Source: Phoma sp. XZ068 (lineage: Eukaryota > Ascomycota > Dothideomycetes > Pleosporales > Didymellaceae). From it: 64,000 nt of DNA. Positions 1-11,109 of the stretch are shown piece by piece; the stretch's first letter is position 1; the number at the start of each line of letters is the position of its first letter. The translations under genes were made by a program, and so were the position numbers. The notes beneath the pieces were generated by a model. The model saw only the letters and a list, made by a program, of their open reading frames with translations. It was not told where the DNA came from and did not search any database. The DNA lies in assembly GCA_004835665.1 (NCBI GenBank), contig RBKR01000008.1, positions 1,116,001-1,180,000 of the forward strand, given 5' to 3'.

Positions 1-380
1 CAGCGTATACACATACACGTTTGAGCACCAGAAGAAGGACGATTGTCCTGTGTGCGGCGCGGGTAATATTGCACGACCACTAACAGTTAATCCCCACATT
101 ACGCTGCAAGAGTTCATCGATGGGCTGGCGGAGAGGCCCGAAGCGTGAGTCTTCATCGGTATCTCAAGAGCGAGTACTAACAAGTTGCAGTCAACTCAAG
201 AAGCCCTCGATCCGCACTGGGGAGAAGTCGCTGTACATGCAGATGGCTGGCCTGGAGGAGCAGACGCGCCCCAATCTCGAGAAGAAGCTGGGCGATTTGG
301 TTGAGGACGGAGAAGAGATTCTCATCACTGACAGATCCTTCCCGACGCAGTTCAAGTACAAGGTGGTATACCAGAAATAG
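1..380 (+). CDS. uba3: NEDD8-activating enzyme E1 catalytic subunit, C-terminal part (partial)
   Basis: This is the 3' end of a gene that starts left of the window. Exons visible are 1..144 and 191..380, with an intron at 145..190 (GTGAGT...TTGCAG). The first exon reads in the frame starting at base 2 and contains a CPVCG zinc-type motif followed by the ITLQEFIDGLAERP segment typical of the end of UBA3. The second exon contains the ubiquitin-like E2-binding domain (KSLYMQMAGLEEQTRPNLEK...). In the family UBA3 pairs with ULA1/APPBP1, adenylates NEDD8/Rub1 and passes it to Ubc12 for cullin neddylation. The catalytic cysteine lies outside the window, so activity cannot be judged. It is tail-to-tail with the Tvp23 gene, about 230 bp apart. 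Confidence 0.88.
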
Positions 381-609
381 GCGCTGGTAACCTATCTTTC
401 GACCTGTCAAGTACATAGACGTTGGACTCTGACAAAAGAGAACGACATAGCATCACATACGATACATAACGCTGTGTAGATGCGCGCGATATAGAACCAA
501 GATGTCCGCAACCGGATAGGATATCTGTCTATCATGCTTTGTGACCCTGAAACGCCTTGCGCCCGCCATGCTACTCTTACAGCTTGTACAGGGCAATTTT
601 CCCGGCTTT

Positions 610-1311
610 TCATCGCCTGAACAAGCCCCCAATAACACCTCCAGCCAGATTCCTCGCCAGTCCAGATCCATATATAGCATTCGACGCAAAGCCACTCGCC
701 TGGCTAAACTTATCGCACCTCGAGAAAGCCAGGGTATTCGTAATGGTAAGAACCAGCGCAATAACTATCCACAGATTAGCACATCTCGCACCGCAGCTTG
801 ATACTAACTCAGGCAGGACTTACCAACAAGCGTCAACCAGATGAAATTCAGGCCAACCAGCGCCAGAATAGCGAGCAGAATCCACAGCACGGGCTGCGCA
901 TACAGCGCAATCCAGAAGAAGCGCTTGTCCGTCGCATTGACCTCACGCGTCTCCGGATCGGCGCTCTCAAAGACCCAGCGGCCGTCGCCCGTCTGGGTGT
1001 CGACTTCGTTCCACCAGCGCAGGCCGACCAGGCGGCGGCCGGCGATGTTCTTGAGGTAGTAAAAGTCCATGGCGAGCAGCAGGATGGTGATGATGAAGAC
1101 CATGACGAAGTTGGAGGTTAGCAGGCGCAGGCCGAGGATGTAGACGAGGAGGGAAGCTGGGGGTTGAGTTGTTAGCTGTGGATCATCTATATCAAGGGAG
1201 CAAGAACGACGTACAGATGCGGAAGAACAGAAAGGTGAGCAGGGTGATGGGGTGGCTGCTGAGTTTCCAGCTCAGCGAGCCGGGCGCGGGGGCTTGCTGT
1301 GCCGTCTCCAT
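610..1311 (-). CDS. tvp23: Golgi membrane protein Tvp23 (DUF846)
   Basis: Three exons in order of transcription: 1311..1215, 1156..824, 764..610; introns use GTACGT and GTAAGT donors and the phases match, giving 194 aa. The protein has four hydrophobic segments and the family signature of a tryptophan pair followed by an acidic stretch (GLRWWNEVD, then WVFESADP). Tvp23 proteins are small multi-pass proteins of late Golgi/TGN vesicles with a supporting role in membrane trafficking; yeast Tvp23 is of similar length. The start is the first ATG, just upstream of a QQAPAPGSLSWKLSSHP segment typical of the family N-terminus. The final exon encodes a short tail ending GGLFRR. The gene is divergent from the citrate-lyase-like gene, sharing about 280 bp of promoter DNA. 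Confidence 0.88.
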
Positions 1312-1594
1312 GGCGGAGTGGTGGGTGTTGGGTGGGGTGCTGGCGGGAGCTGTGAATGTGAGCTCCAAAGTTAGCCGCGTGTCATCACGGCGAGGCTCAA
1401 CGACGCGACTTAGCGTCTGTGGCTGTCGGCGGTCGGCGTTTGAGCCTCGTCCCCCACGACAGCACGGTGCGACGCCATATAGCCGGGAGATAGCCGGGTA
1501 TTACCTGTCTGCTAGTTGCCGTGCCATGTCTATTCAAACAGCTTTATCTTTGACTGAGCGTGCCATTGATTGAGACCAGATACACGCAGTAACT

Positions 1595-2612
1595 ATGGCA
1601 GCCCCCATCATTCGGCGGGCGTGCATGTACGGTACATTCACCCACTCCCAATCCCCTCAGCAGCAGCTAACAGCACGCAGTCCCGGCGTCTTCGCAGAAG
1701 ATGCTCGAGAAGTCCTTCGCCATGCACGCTGACAACGTCACCTACGACCTTGAGGACTCGGTTGCACCCTCGCTGAAAGCCTCCGCCCGCTCCAACCTGC
1801 GCTCCATCCTGTCCAAGCCACGGCCCGCCGGCATCAAGGAGATGTGTGTGCGCATCAACAGCGTCGACACGGGGCTTGCACTCGACGACCTCACCGAAGT
1901 CCTGCAGGGCGAATACCTCGACGCAATCATGCTGCCTAAGTGCGAAAGCGCCGCGGACCTACACTTCGTCACGGACGTCATACGGCACCTTTCGCCCTCA
2001 CGGCACCCCTCCAGCCCATCTCAAGGCAGTACGGGCGCAAGAAAGCCCGTGAGCATCATCGCACTCATCGAGTCCGCAAAAGCGATCCAGAACCTCAAGG
2101 AGATCTGCGAGGCGTCGCCGTACCTCGACGGCCTGGTCTTTGCCGCCGAGGACTTCGCAAAGGACATGAGTCTCACGCGCACGCCGTCACTGACGGAGTT
2201 CCTGTACGCTCGGAGCGCTATTGCGACGGCGGCACGTGCAGCCCTGCTGCCTAGCACGATTGACCTTGTCTGCACGAGCTATAAGGGGGATGTGGGCTTG
2301 AAGACGCTCGAGGAGGAGTGTTTGAATGGAAAGGGTATGGGGTTCAATGGTAAGCAGTGCATACATCCCAGTCAGATTGCCGTGTGCCACAAGGCGTTTA
2401 GCCCTGGGGAGAAGGAGGTTGAGTGGGCGGCGCGCGTGGTGATTGCAGACGAGAAGGCGGATAAGGCGGGGCGAGGGGCCTGGACGCTGGAAGGCAAGAT
2501 GATTGACGTGCCTGTTGTGAAGAAGGCGAGGGCTGTGTTGAAGCATGCCGAGGCGTGTGAGATAGACGTCAATGCTGTGAGAGAGAAGTGGAAGCATCAG
2601 GAGCCTGAGTAA
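1595..2612 (+). CDS. Citrate lyase beta subunit-like protein (HpcH/HpaI aldolase fold)
   Basis: Exons 1595..1631 and 1681..2612 (donor G|GTACAT, acceptor CGCAG), 322 aa. The start region reads MAAPIIRRACMYVPASSQKM, the usual beginning of CitE-like proteins (R-x-x-LYVPGS). Further family marks are the DLEDSV motif, the MLPKCESAAD segment, the IALIESAKA segment and LDGLVFAAEDFA, which in CitE/CLYBL/malyl-CoA lyase proteins bind the CoA substrate and Mg2+. Length is normal for the family. Members cleave citramalyl-CoA, malyl-CoA or related beta-hydroxyacyl-CoAs; eukaryotic CLYBL is a mitochondrial citramalyl-CoA lyase. Which substrate applies here cannot be told from sequence, and a mitochondrial signal is not obvious. 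Confidence 0.85.
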
Positions 2613-2643
2613 ACTATGACAGTCTAAAATAGATGTTGATATA

Positions 2644-3872
2644 TCAATACCCTCTGTCGCGGTTCACTTCGTTGACTAACTTTCCTCCACTTCGTTCCCT
2701 CCTGATGTTCTCCGCTAGCACTTGGAATGCGCGCTCCGCATACGCATCACTCGAGCCACTGACATGCGGCGTGATCAACACATTAGGCGCTGACCAAAGA
2801 GGGTCGTCCTGGGGAAGCGGTTCTGGGTCCGTTACATCTAGGGCAGCGCCGCGGATCTGCTTCGTCTCCAACGCTGTAATCAGTGCCTTCTGGTCGATGA
2901 TCTGCCCACGAGCGATATTGGCGATATACGTGCCGCGTGGATTACTCTTGTGCAGGAGCTCAAACTCATCTGTGGAGAGGAGATGCGTCGTGTACTTGCT
3001 ATGCGGCTGTTAAACACGAGATCGATCAGGAGAGGCAGTACACTTACGTCAACGGTACACCAACGACCAGCAGATCAATCTCCTGCTTCAAGAAGTTGTG
3101 CAAGTCTTCCTTGCTCGTCCCGCTGTACCATGCACTCGGCAGACTACCATCTGGGTCACCCGTGCCAGGAACAATATACCCATCATCCCTCTTCGACTCG
3201 GGCGTTTTACGCGGCGACGCCGTATACGCAATAACATCCATACCCATCGCCTTCGCAACTCTCGCCACTACACCACCGTCAGCATAACCCTCAGTAAATC
3301 GATGCAAAACACATACCCTGCCGCCCAATACTTCCATACCCTAGAATAGCAACCCGCTTGCCCACCCGATCACTAACATTCCTCCCGCTCCCCTGATCCC
3401 ACTCCCCCCTCTTCTGCGCATCGTACAGCGCAGTGTAATTGTGACTATGCACCAAATCCATCATAACAACCCACTCGGCAATCTGGGGCCCATGCACCCC
3501 ATTCGCCGAACACAACGGAATCTTCGAGTCCGTATAGATAGGATGCTTAGCAACATGATTCGTGCCCGCCGAAAAAAACTGAATCAATTCCGTCTTGGGG
3601 ATATCGTCGGGCGTCTCAGGCAGCCAGAACAGCGTCGCGATGTAGGATGCCCTAGCCGAGAGTTCCGCGGGGATGGGCTTGTCAAAAGTCACCTTGCCGT
3701 TTTCAAAGTGCGAGTAGTAGTGCTGGACTTCTAGGTGCGAAAACTCGCGCTCCAGTGCGTCGATTGCCTTTTGGCATTGGGCTTTTGGCCAGGGGAGGAC
3801 GGCGAGGACGAGTTCCTTCTCTTTCGATCCCGTTTTGGAGGGCACTTCTGGACCGCCTCCCATTGCGACCAT
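2644..3872 (-). CDS. D-isomer-specific 2-hydroxyacid dehydrogenase, NAD-binding
   Basis: Three exons: 3872..3317, 3267..3048, 2998..2644 (two 49-bp introns, phases match), 376 aa. The nucleotide-binding loop GYGSIGRQ ends at residue 185, where the first intron lies. The catalytic triad of the family is present: Arg289 in NIARGQ, Glu318 in DPEP and His337 in TPHVSG. The family reduces 2-keto acids such as glyoxylate, hydroxypyruvate or bulky keto acids. The N-terminal substrate domain is long and does not show the hallmark residues of formate dehydrogenase, so I prefer a 2-ketoacid/glyoxylate reductase. The second intron acceptor was chosen as CATAG at 2999-3000 because the nearer AACAG breaks the frame. 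It ends about 30 bp from the 3' end of the citrate-lyase-like gene (convergent). Confidence 0.87.
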
Positions 3873-5907
3873 TGGAGAGTATGCAGCGAGTAAAGGGTGT
3901 TACTTTTGTTGGAATTGCTGTTTTGCAACGTTGCGAAAGTGATCTTGCGGATTGATGGCTTGCGCCCTGCTTGTTATCGTAGGTGTTAGTCGTTAGGCGC
4001 AGGGCGTGGGTGGGGTGTGGGGCTGCCTCCGGGACTATTCGACGGTGACGTGCTTCCGACCTCGAATGTCCGAATGCGCGACGGCCGAGACCGGACGGGT
4101 GAGCACTTGCGAGAAGAAGGCATTGGAGTGAGAGCTAGATGGCCGCGGTGGGCAGGTGGATGGCGTTGGGGGCGTCTGGGTGAAATCTGTATGGAATCTG
4201 AGGTGAGCGTCCCGATTGATGTATGAGAGTTCAAGTCTCCCAGAGCATCGGGAGCACCGGGAGCACCGCCGGAGAAACGCAGCGATATTGGCTGGAATGT
4301 CCCATACTCGGCCGTCCGAGTATCCTGAGCTCATGTCTCTTGCGAGACGGTTGACTTGTTGGGTTATCCGGAAGACTCCTGTTTTGCAACTTTGGATGAC
4401 GAGCAGATAAGCACCAGGAATGGTTGCTCGCGGCTGCTGACCCGTGCTACATTAGATATGAATCCCGCGCCACATTCTTCGAGAATGCCCCTTTTGATTT
4501 GTATTACCCTGAGACCCCGAGCAGGGTACTGGCGGCCCGACCGCAATTGGACAGATGGAACCAGAAGTGTTCACGAGGGCCAGCCACATGGTAGACCAAA
4601 GCCACTTGGAACCCAGCACCGTCATGCTTGTAAACAAAGCCGATATATCCGTCGGTGTGCCGAACGTTGTGCCATTGAGCTGAACAGCTTTACTTATGCC
4701 ATGCCAGGAGTTCCAAGATCAGGATATCTATGTTGTGAGGATGCGGTATATCCACGTAGTTGAAGCTCAGTCGACCAATGTTCTCCATGTTTGGGGACTC
4801 GACTGCGCCGTTCACAAAGGCCCACGACATAGGAATCCAGTACTACAATACGTTCCTTTGATGGAAAAAGTAGTAAAGTTCCATGATAATCAAGGGCTAC
4901 AAGTAAGTTCTGAGAATGACTTCTTAAGGTCGAGAAATCGCCCATAAGAGAGCACCTCGCACATTCTTTCGTAATTGCTGTAGACTTAAAAGCAATAACA
5001 TCTTTCACAACGTCGTAGCGAGAGAGAGAGAGATGGTACGTACTTCGAATTAAACCTGTGTTTGTAGTCGGCCCTTGTCGACTGAGTGCGATTAGCGACA
5101 TGTCGAGTTGCTCAGAAATCGGCATGTCTGCAACGCCGCAGTCGATCGCATCGAGGCTCTGAAAGGTATCAATATGCTTAGTACCGTGTGTAAAACTCTA
5201 CGATAACGCTTGCAGACTCTGGTGTCTTACTGTATTGTCGCGAGCAGTCACACAAAGTTGCCACCTTGATCCGCCCGCAGGACGTCAGGGATATGGTATC
5301 TCATATTCACCCTTCATCAAGTGAGCGGAAACGACGTAGATAACATAGCATAGACAATCCGCTTGTGCAACTTATGTCTCCTTTCCTTCCTCCTCTACAG
5401 CAAATTATTGGTGGCTAGATTGTGCAAAAGATGCATGAAAACGCAATCTAGTGGGCCTTGTCGGAAGGTGAAAAGCAAAGTTGCAGCTGTGGTAACCATC
5501 ATGCATGCATGCATGTGGGTGCTGGCCAGCTCGCCGCCAAAGCGTGTACCAGCCAGCCGCGCTGACCTTTCTTCTCTCTCTCTCTTGAAAACAAAACACA
5601 AACAACGAAAACAGGGCATAAAAATAGACAAGACGCATGACTCAAAATGTACAAAGCTTCTCAACTCCCTGCGACATCACGGTAAAACAGCGGACAGTAG
5701 ACAGTGCAAACAACCCGGCTCACAAAGCGACGCCTGTGGAGGCATAGAGGACAACCACGCTCGACCTCCACCACGGCATACCCACGGTAAAGAAAGGGCA
5801 CACGAGATCTGAGACGCGAGGAAGGGTGAAGGCGCTCAGCCAACATCAAGCTAGAACACAACGCCGCTTGGGTGACACCAAAGGCGAACAACCAAGGGAC
5901 ACGGGAG
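3873..5907. other. Gene-free stretch
   Basis: About 2 kb without a convincing gene. Open frames here lack recognisable domains and splice-compatible partners. I see only short simple repeats: a GA run at 5021-5033, a CATG-type run at 5501-5515 and a repeated GGGAGCACC unit near 4236-4262. It separates the dehydrogenase from the HET remnant and could be decayed DNA. Confidence 0.5.
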
Positions 5908-7198
5908 ATGAGGCCCAAGGTCTTCGTCGAGTTCCAGGAGCAGAATGGTCGCTTGCACGGCTATGGCAGGACCGGTGAAGACTTTGTGAACCCGGGTCAA
6001 GACTGGGCCCAGTGTCCAGCGGAGCCGACTGGACTGGCGTTTACCTGGATTGACCAGAAATGCATAGACCAGACATCGGATGCTGACAAAGAGGCTGAGA
6101 TGAAGAGAATGGGGGAATGCTATAGGAAGGCGGCGATCACCTTCGTGATGGTTCCAGAGTGGTCCTCCACGTTCACTTGGGAATTAGCTGGCTTTGTCAT
6201 GAACAAGAGGGAAGTCGCAAAGGCCGTCGCAGACGTCAAGAAGTTGAGGAAATCCGTATGGATGTCAAGGGTGTGGACAGCTCAAGAGGCACTGCTGTCT
6301 GGCAGGATCGTATTCGTGGGTGGAAGCGATGTGAAGAGTGCAGTGGAGTTGGCCATAGCGAGCCAGCTAGAACGGCTGTCGAATGGTGGGGATAAACCGG
6401 ATGGACATGTACATGCAGCATGGCACAGGTGTGAGAATGGTTCCAATCATGTAACATTGGAGAAGCCAACGCCAACCTTGGGTGTAGCGGTGACAAGATA
6501 CTCTGGCCCTGTCACCGCTACACCCATCTTCAGGGATTCGAAGATTCTCGGAAGTACACACATTGACACGTATAAGTATCTTAACGAAGTGTGGGGTTCT
6601 TTAGGGCAAAGAGAATGCAAGTTAGAAGAAGACAGAGTGTACGGAATGTTAGGCATGCTGCGAGGTGCAGACCGAATGGCTGTAAAGCCTGGCATTGGAT
6701 ATGAGGAAGCAGTCAAGAGAGCTGCAGATATGGGGCTGGTGTCACTTAAGATACTCCTGACAGAGATCAGCTCACAGAAAAAGGGAAGTTCCTGGTGTCC
6801 TTGTCCAGGAACGGAAAGCAGGATGAGGCCTACCAAAAGGAGGTGGTGGGGTCCTATAGAGCTGACACGAGGGACTATGCAAGGTGCAAGGGGCCAGGTT
6901 TCAAATGCCGAGCAGACCAGAGAAAACCACAAAATATTCTTCTCGTAGTTTGTTCTGTAAAAATTTGGAAGGCGGGAGAGATTTTAGACTGGAGTTTGAT
7001 TGTGGGGTACCCGAAGGCGACGAATGGAGGGGAGACTGGCTGGCAGTGGTTGAGCTGGAAGAAAGGTTTTTTCCCACCAGAGCCACGCTCGTGAAGTATG
7101 AGACTCAAGAAAAGGGGATACTACGCAAATTGCGGGCGCTGGAAGCAGACATATGGTATCGCGAAAGCCAGTACGTAGGACAGTTCTTGATTGGGTAA
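5908..7198 (+). pseudogene. HET-domain (heterokaryon incompatibility-like) gene, truncated and frameshifted
   Basis: The frame starting at ATG 5908 carries the core of a HET domain: the WIDQKCIDQ motif, a conserved E-x-x-R-M-G-E-C-Y-R-K-A helix and the WMSRVWTAQEALLSGR segment, then the C-terminal D-R-V-Y-G-M-L-G-M-L motif. The usual N-terminal part with the SYxWG motif is missing. The frame ends at 6948, but the family-like C-terminus (KVQGARFQM ... LVKYETQ) continues in another frame up to the stop at 7198, so a one-base shift lies near 6866-6880; I find no intron that repairs it. HET proteins trigger cell death on allorecognition. I infer a decaying copy, although an assembly error cannot be excluded. 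Confidence 0.65.
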
Positions 7199-7830
7199 CG
7201 CCCGTCAGAACAGGCGGGTCTCCAGGTCTGCTTGCAGAGACGCGGCAGGCTTGTACACATAGCATTATTGTTGGAAACTTCAACCGACTCTAGTAGCAGA
7301 TACAATGAGATTTTACCAATTTTAATGCCCGCACATGAAAAAGCGCTTGAATGTTGATGGATCACAGAGAATAACCACGTGTATGTTCGGTATCACTTTA
7401 CAATGCGTAAGTTGCTCTACTGTTCTTGCTAGACAGTCTACAGACGATTCTGCCTTAATATGTGAGCCACTACTTATCGCGTCACCCGTACTGGTTAAGG
7501 CCTGTCCAGAGGAAAGGAATCCTCGCGACCCGAAGACCGGATTCTCGGTTCTGCTTAGGGCGTGTTTGGTCGTTCTTAGTTTGTAGGTTCAAGGCAACAA
7601 CGAAAGCACCACCAAATCGGTCCAACGGTGCTCCGACCTCACCGACTCCACGATGCGCGGCAACGTGTAAGTAGTTCGATCGGTGGGGGCCTAAATTAGC
7701 CCGATGGAGCCAGTATAAATCTACGTTGAATCATTCCACCTCAGCAGCCTCAACATCTACAACACTTAACTTATTACACGCCGGCGTAAAATCAATAAAC
7801 TTTGCACAACATACCCAACACCTCAAAACA
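7199..7830. other. Intergenic, upstream of the DUF1772 gene
   Basis: No gene is seen. The last 120 bp hold a TATA-like element and a long purine-poor leader with many CA/AC dinucleotides before the ATG at 7831. Confidence 0.5.
7714..7720 (+). promoter_or_regulatory. TATA box of the DUF1772 gene
   Basis: TATAAAT lies 117 bp upstream of the start codon at 7831, a plausible distance for a fungal core promoter with a leader of 60-90 bases. Confidence 0.5.
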
Positions 7831-8421
7831 ATGGCTTCAACTGCATTCACAACTGCTAAGATCCTTGGCTTAACAGGAGCCGCATGGCTGTCCGGTACGT
7901 CAAACCCTTAGCAGCTTGACCCCGAAAGCCCGAGACTCCGAGCAGAAACATTCTGACCGCATCCAGGCACCATCGCCTCCATCTCCCTAGTCTCCATCCC
8001 CGCGGTCTCCAAATCCCTCAGAGAAGATGGCCTATCCACCACCCACGCCGTCAAGCTCTGGAGAAACACCTTCCACGCTGGCCTCGCGCTCGCTCCCCCT
8101 ATCGCCCTCCTAACAGCCTCTTCCCTCAGCTTCTGCGCATGGACGACGCGCTCTCTCCCTGCTCTAGGCGTACGAAACGGTAGATTGTTCTGGGTAGCGG
8201 CTGCATCTACTATCAGCATCGTTCCATTCACGATCATCTTTATGAAGGCGACGAACGACAAGCTGCTGCGTTTCGCGGCGAAGGCGGAGAAGGAAGAACT
8301 AACTGCTCTTGAGAGCGAGGAGAGCGAGGGGCTGCTCAAGCGGTGGGTATTTCTTAATGGTTTGAGGAGTTTGTTGCCGCTTGCTGGTGCGGTGATTACC
8401 GGCGTGGTGGTTCTGGCGTAA
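7831..8421 (+). CDS. DUF1772 integral membrane protein (anthrone oxygenase-like family)
   Basis: Exons 7831..7894 and 7967..8421 (donor G|GTACGT, acceptor ATCCAG), 172 aa. Four hydrophobic segments are visible: one starting in exon 1 and running through TIASISLVSIPAV, one at LALAPPIALLTASSLSF, one at LFWVAAASTISIVPFTIIF and a last one at LLPLAGAVITGVVVLA. The Arg-Asn-x-x-x-x-Asp/Asn-type loop of DUF1772 appears as ATNDKLL, and LKRWVFLNGLRSLLPL matches the conserved W-x-x-x-N-x-x-R segment. Some family members are cofactor-free anthrone oxygenases in aromatic polyketide pathways; most are uncharacterised. There is no polyketide synthase in the window. It is convergent with a FAD oxidoreductase. 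Confidence 0.85.
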
Positions 8422-8854
8422 ATGGAGGGATGTCTGGCAATTTTACTTCACTCATACTAATTAATCCCTTGTAGTAGTTTAGATCTTATATCAATATACA
8501 TAGATATTTTGCACGATTTATATCATCTAGGTTTTAACGGTTTGAATGGCTCTCACATTGTATCATCACCAAATCGCTGCGAAAGTACTACCGAATCATG
8601 CACTTAGAACGTGGTGACTACACGGTGAACCAAATGATGCACCAGTCCTCAGATGATCCAAGATTTCAAAGGCAACACCTGTAGTAGGAGAACGAGAGTG
8701 GTTGTACAGATTGGAAAGTATATGTTGATCTGAAAGTAGTGTCGGTCAGACCGAGGAAGTCACCATAAGAGCTATCCACGCTTCAACCGTCATTCAAACA
8801 CTTCTCTTCATACTGCGGTAATCAAGGAACCTCCACATTCCGTACCTATATCCA
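8422..8854. other. Intergenic between two convergent genes
   Basis: AT-rich 3' flanks of the DUF1772 gene and the FAD oxidoreductase. Nothing else is seen. Confidence 0.5.
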
Positions 8855-10582
8855 CTAATCACTCTCACTCACCCCAACCAAACCCGCGAATCGATTCTCC
8901 CTCGCGCTCGCATAACTCTCATACTCCTCGTCAGCACTGTTGCCTTCGTACCCGGAATCTCTCCTCTCTCCGCCCTTCTTCAGCTTACCCATCTTCTTCA
9001 ACTCGTCCTCGACGTTCCACGCAATTCGCTCCGCCCCAATACGTACGCCGACTAGATTCGGCGCTCCAGGACCAAGCCTCAAGGCTGCAAGCCGCCCAGT
9101 GACAAACAGTGGCACATCATCGTCCCACATCAAGTCGTCAGTGAGACAGGGAAACCCGCCGACACACTCAATGGGGTGTTGCTGCTGGAGCGTTTGAAGG
9201 AACGGAATCGTGCGGATATCAGTCTGTATGCCCGTGGCAAAGACAATATAATCAATCGTCGGGACAGGAACATCAGACGACACTTTCACATTGGTCCAAG
9301 ACATGGTCTCGGGATCCCACAATACAGACGACAGCGTGGTATGCGTGTGCACCACGACCCTACCGCTCGCAACATGTGCGTCGAGGATCTTGCGGTAGCG
9401 CGGTGTCATGCTCCCGCCGTTACGGGCTTGAGTGTACATCTCGAAGCGCTCCTCGTCTGTGTCTGCGCTCCAGAAGGCGGCTTGGTTGAAGTTGCGGAAC
9501 TTGCCGACCCAGTCGAGATCCATGTCGAAGTACTTGACCTTCATCGGGCCTCGCATGAGCAGGTGTACCTTGTTCACGCCGCGTTTGAGCGCCAGGTCGG
9601 CAATCTGTACGCTTGTCAGGCCGCCGCCGACAATGAGCATGTTTGTCGAGCGTCGGGCCTTTATTTTGGCCGTGACGTGTGGGGGTGGGAATTCCTTGAT
9701 GTGCATCGCATGCGTGTAGCCTTCGTGAGGACCTGGTGTTGGCAATCCCTGTATGGAAGAGGGTAGTGATGGAGCATTACCAGGTCCCACGGCTAAGATG
9801 ACGATGCTCGCATATCTGATGCCGTGATTGGTTTTGACTCGGAAGGTCTTCTGATCTTTATCCGAGGCACCGTCCGAGATGACACTGTCATGCTCAATAT
9901 CGGCGAAGCTGCTTGCTTCGCCGTAACTGACGTCCAACACAGACTCCTGCCGAAGCATGTCCGGACCCAACCCATATCTTCGAATGACTTCTTCGCAATG
10001 TGACCTGAAAAGTTTTGTGCTCGGGGTGAAGTAGTCTTTGCGATCTCGTTCGTCGACATCCGGCCCTGATCCAGGGAACCTGCCTCTCGAGTTCAACTTC
10101 TTTTTCTTCTTGTGCTTGCTAATCTCTTTTCCTGCACACCCGGGTAAGGCTTGCAGCTCTTTCTCTCGGCCCTTCTCGTATGCGTATCCAAGCAGTGCGT
10201 CGCGGTCTGCCGGGTCGATCTGGAAGAACATCGGGCTACGCAGATAGGTGATGCCGAAGGTCTTGAACAATCGATTCCACTTGCTCATCCAGTCTGCGCC
10301 GTCTGCATCGAGGACGAGCATGTCTAAGGTGTTATCCCTTGCAGTGGAATCGCAGTTGCAGCCGCAATCGGAGGTGTCGGATGCAGGACGAGATGTCGAT
10401 AGTGAATCTTGGTTGGTCTTGTAGTTCTTGACGTTCATCTTACGGCCATGCTTTCGGATCCAGTGGTATCGTTGGTGTTCGTCATCGGTGAAGGTTGCAG
10501 ACGGGGTATGTTCGCAGAGCCGCGCTGCAGCGGCCAGCCCAGCAGGACCTGCCCCAATGATGAGAACGTCGTGAACATGCAT
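8855..10582 (-). CDS. FAD/NAD(P)-binding oxidoreductase, N-hydroxylating monooxygenase-like
   Basis: Single exon, 575 aa from the ATG at 10582. I chose this start, not upstream in-frame codons, because the FAD dinucleotide-binding motif IIGAGPAG then falls at residues 8-15 as usual. A second Rossmann motif is LIVGGGLTSVQIADLAL, and the C-terminal FATGIQTD segment matches the ATG-type motif of class B flavin monooxygenases and lysine/ornithine N-monooxygenases. A Lys-rich insertion (KHKKKKK) and a Ser/Asp-rich tail are unusual. Substrate is unknown; siderophore-type ornithine hydroxylation is possible but not supported by any neighbouring NRPS. It is probably cytosolic: there is no signal peptide. 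Confidence 0.75.
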   Translation of the reverse strand: MHVHDVLIIGAGPAGLAAAARLCEHTPSATFTDDEHQRYHWIRKHGRKMNVKNYKTNQDSLSTSRPASDTSDCGCNCDSTARDNTLDMLVLDADGADWMSKWNRLFKTFGITYLRSPMFFQIDPADRDALLGYAYEKGREKELQALPGCAGKEISKHKKKKKLNSRGRFPGSGPDVDERDRKDYFTPSTKLFRSHCEEVIRRYGLGPDMLRQESVLDVSYGEASSFADIEHDSVISDGASDKDQKTFRVKTNHGIRYASIVILAVGPGNAPSLPSSIQGLPTPGPHEGYTHAMHIKEFPPPHVTAKIKARRSTNMLIVGGGLTSVQIADLALKRGVNKVHLLMRGPMKVKYFDMDLDWVGKFRNFNQAAFWSADTDEERFEMYTQARNGGSMTPRYRKILDAHVASGRVVVHTHTTLSSVLWDPETMSWTNVKVSSDVPVPTIDYIVFATGIQTDIRTIPFLQTLQQQHPIECVGGFPCLTDDLMWDDDVPLFVTGRLAALRLGPGAPNLVGVRIGAERIAWNVEDELKKMGKLKKGGERRDSGYEGNSADEEYESYASARENRFAGLVGVSESD

Positions 10583-11109
10583 GGTTAAGACAATTGTCAA
10601 GGACGAGAGTTGCTGATTCCTTCGAGGCGGTCTGAGGTAATTTGCGAGGCTGTTCTGACGTTCGACGATTGTATACTCATGCCTCACGCACCCTGATGTC
10701 CTGTAACCAATTCGGTACGACCATCACGGTACTCGAGTACACGCGACACCTGCGCGTCACAAGACGCCACTTATTCGATAACTGTGCTCGGAGTCAATTC
10801 TGTAATCGTTGTGGCTTGCCATTGCAAGCTGGATGTCTCCCAGACATGTGTTGGATTCGCAAGCTGAATCTCTGGCGGGAATCTCATCACAGTGGTTGGC
10901 GCGTTTGGAGATACTGGCATACTTATTGTTCAGGGACAATGCATGATACTCGTTAGTTGCGTTCGGGGGATATCCAGAGACGTTGGTGGGAATTGATCGC
11001 TTGGGGAAACTGCATAGGGAGTTCAGCGTATGATCTGTGGTCGCTCTGGAAAACGCTGCAAATGGGCTGCTGAACGTGACTCGTAAATGTATTGCTTTGG
11101 GCCTGTAGC
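10583..11109. other. Intergenic
   Basis: Upstream region of the FAD oxidoreductase and downstream region of the rhodopsin-domain gene. No gene or repeat is recognised. Confidence 0.45.

Noticed and set aside
3873..5907. Degenerate transposon in the gene-free stretch
   Set aside because: No terminal repeats, no transposase or reverse-transcriptase motifs and no marked AT shift of RIP type could be seen.
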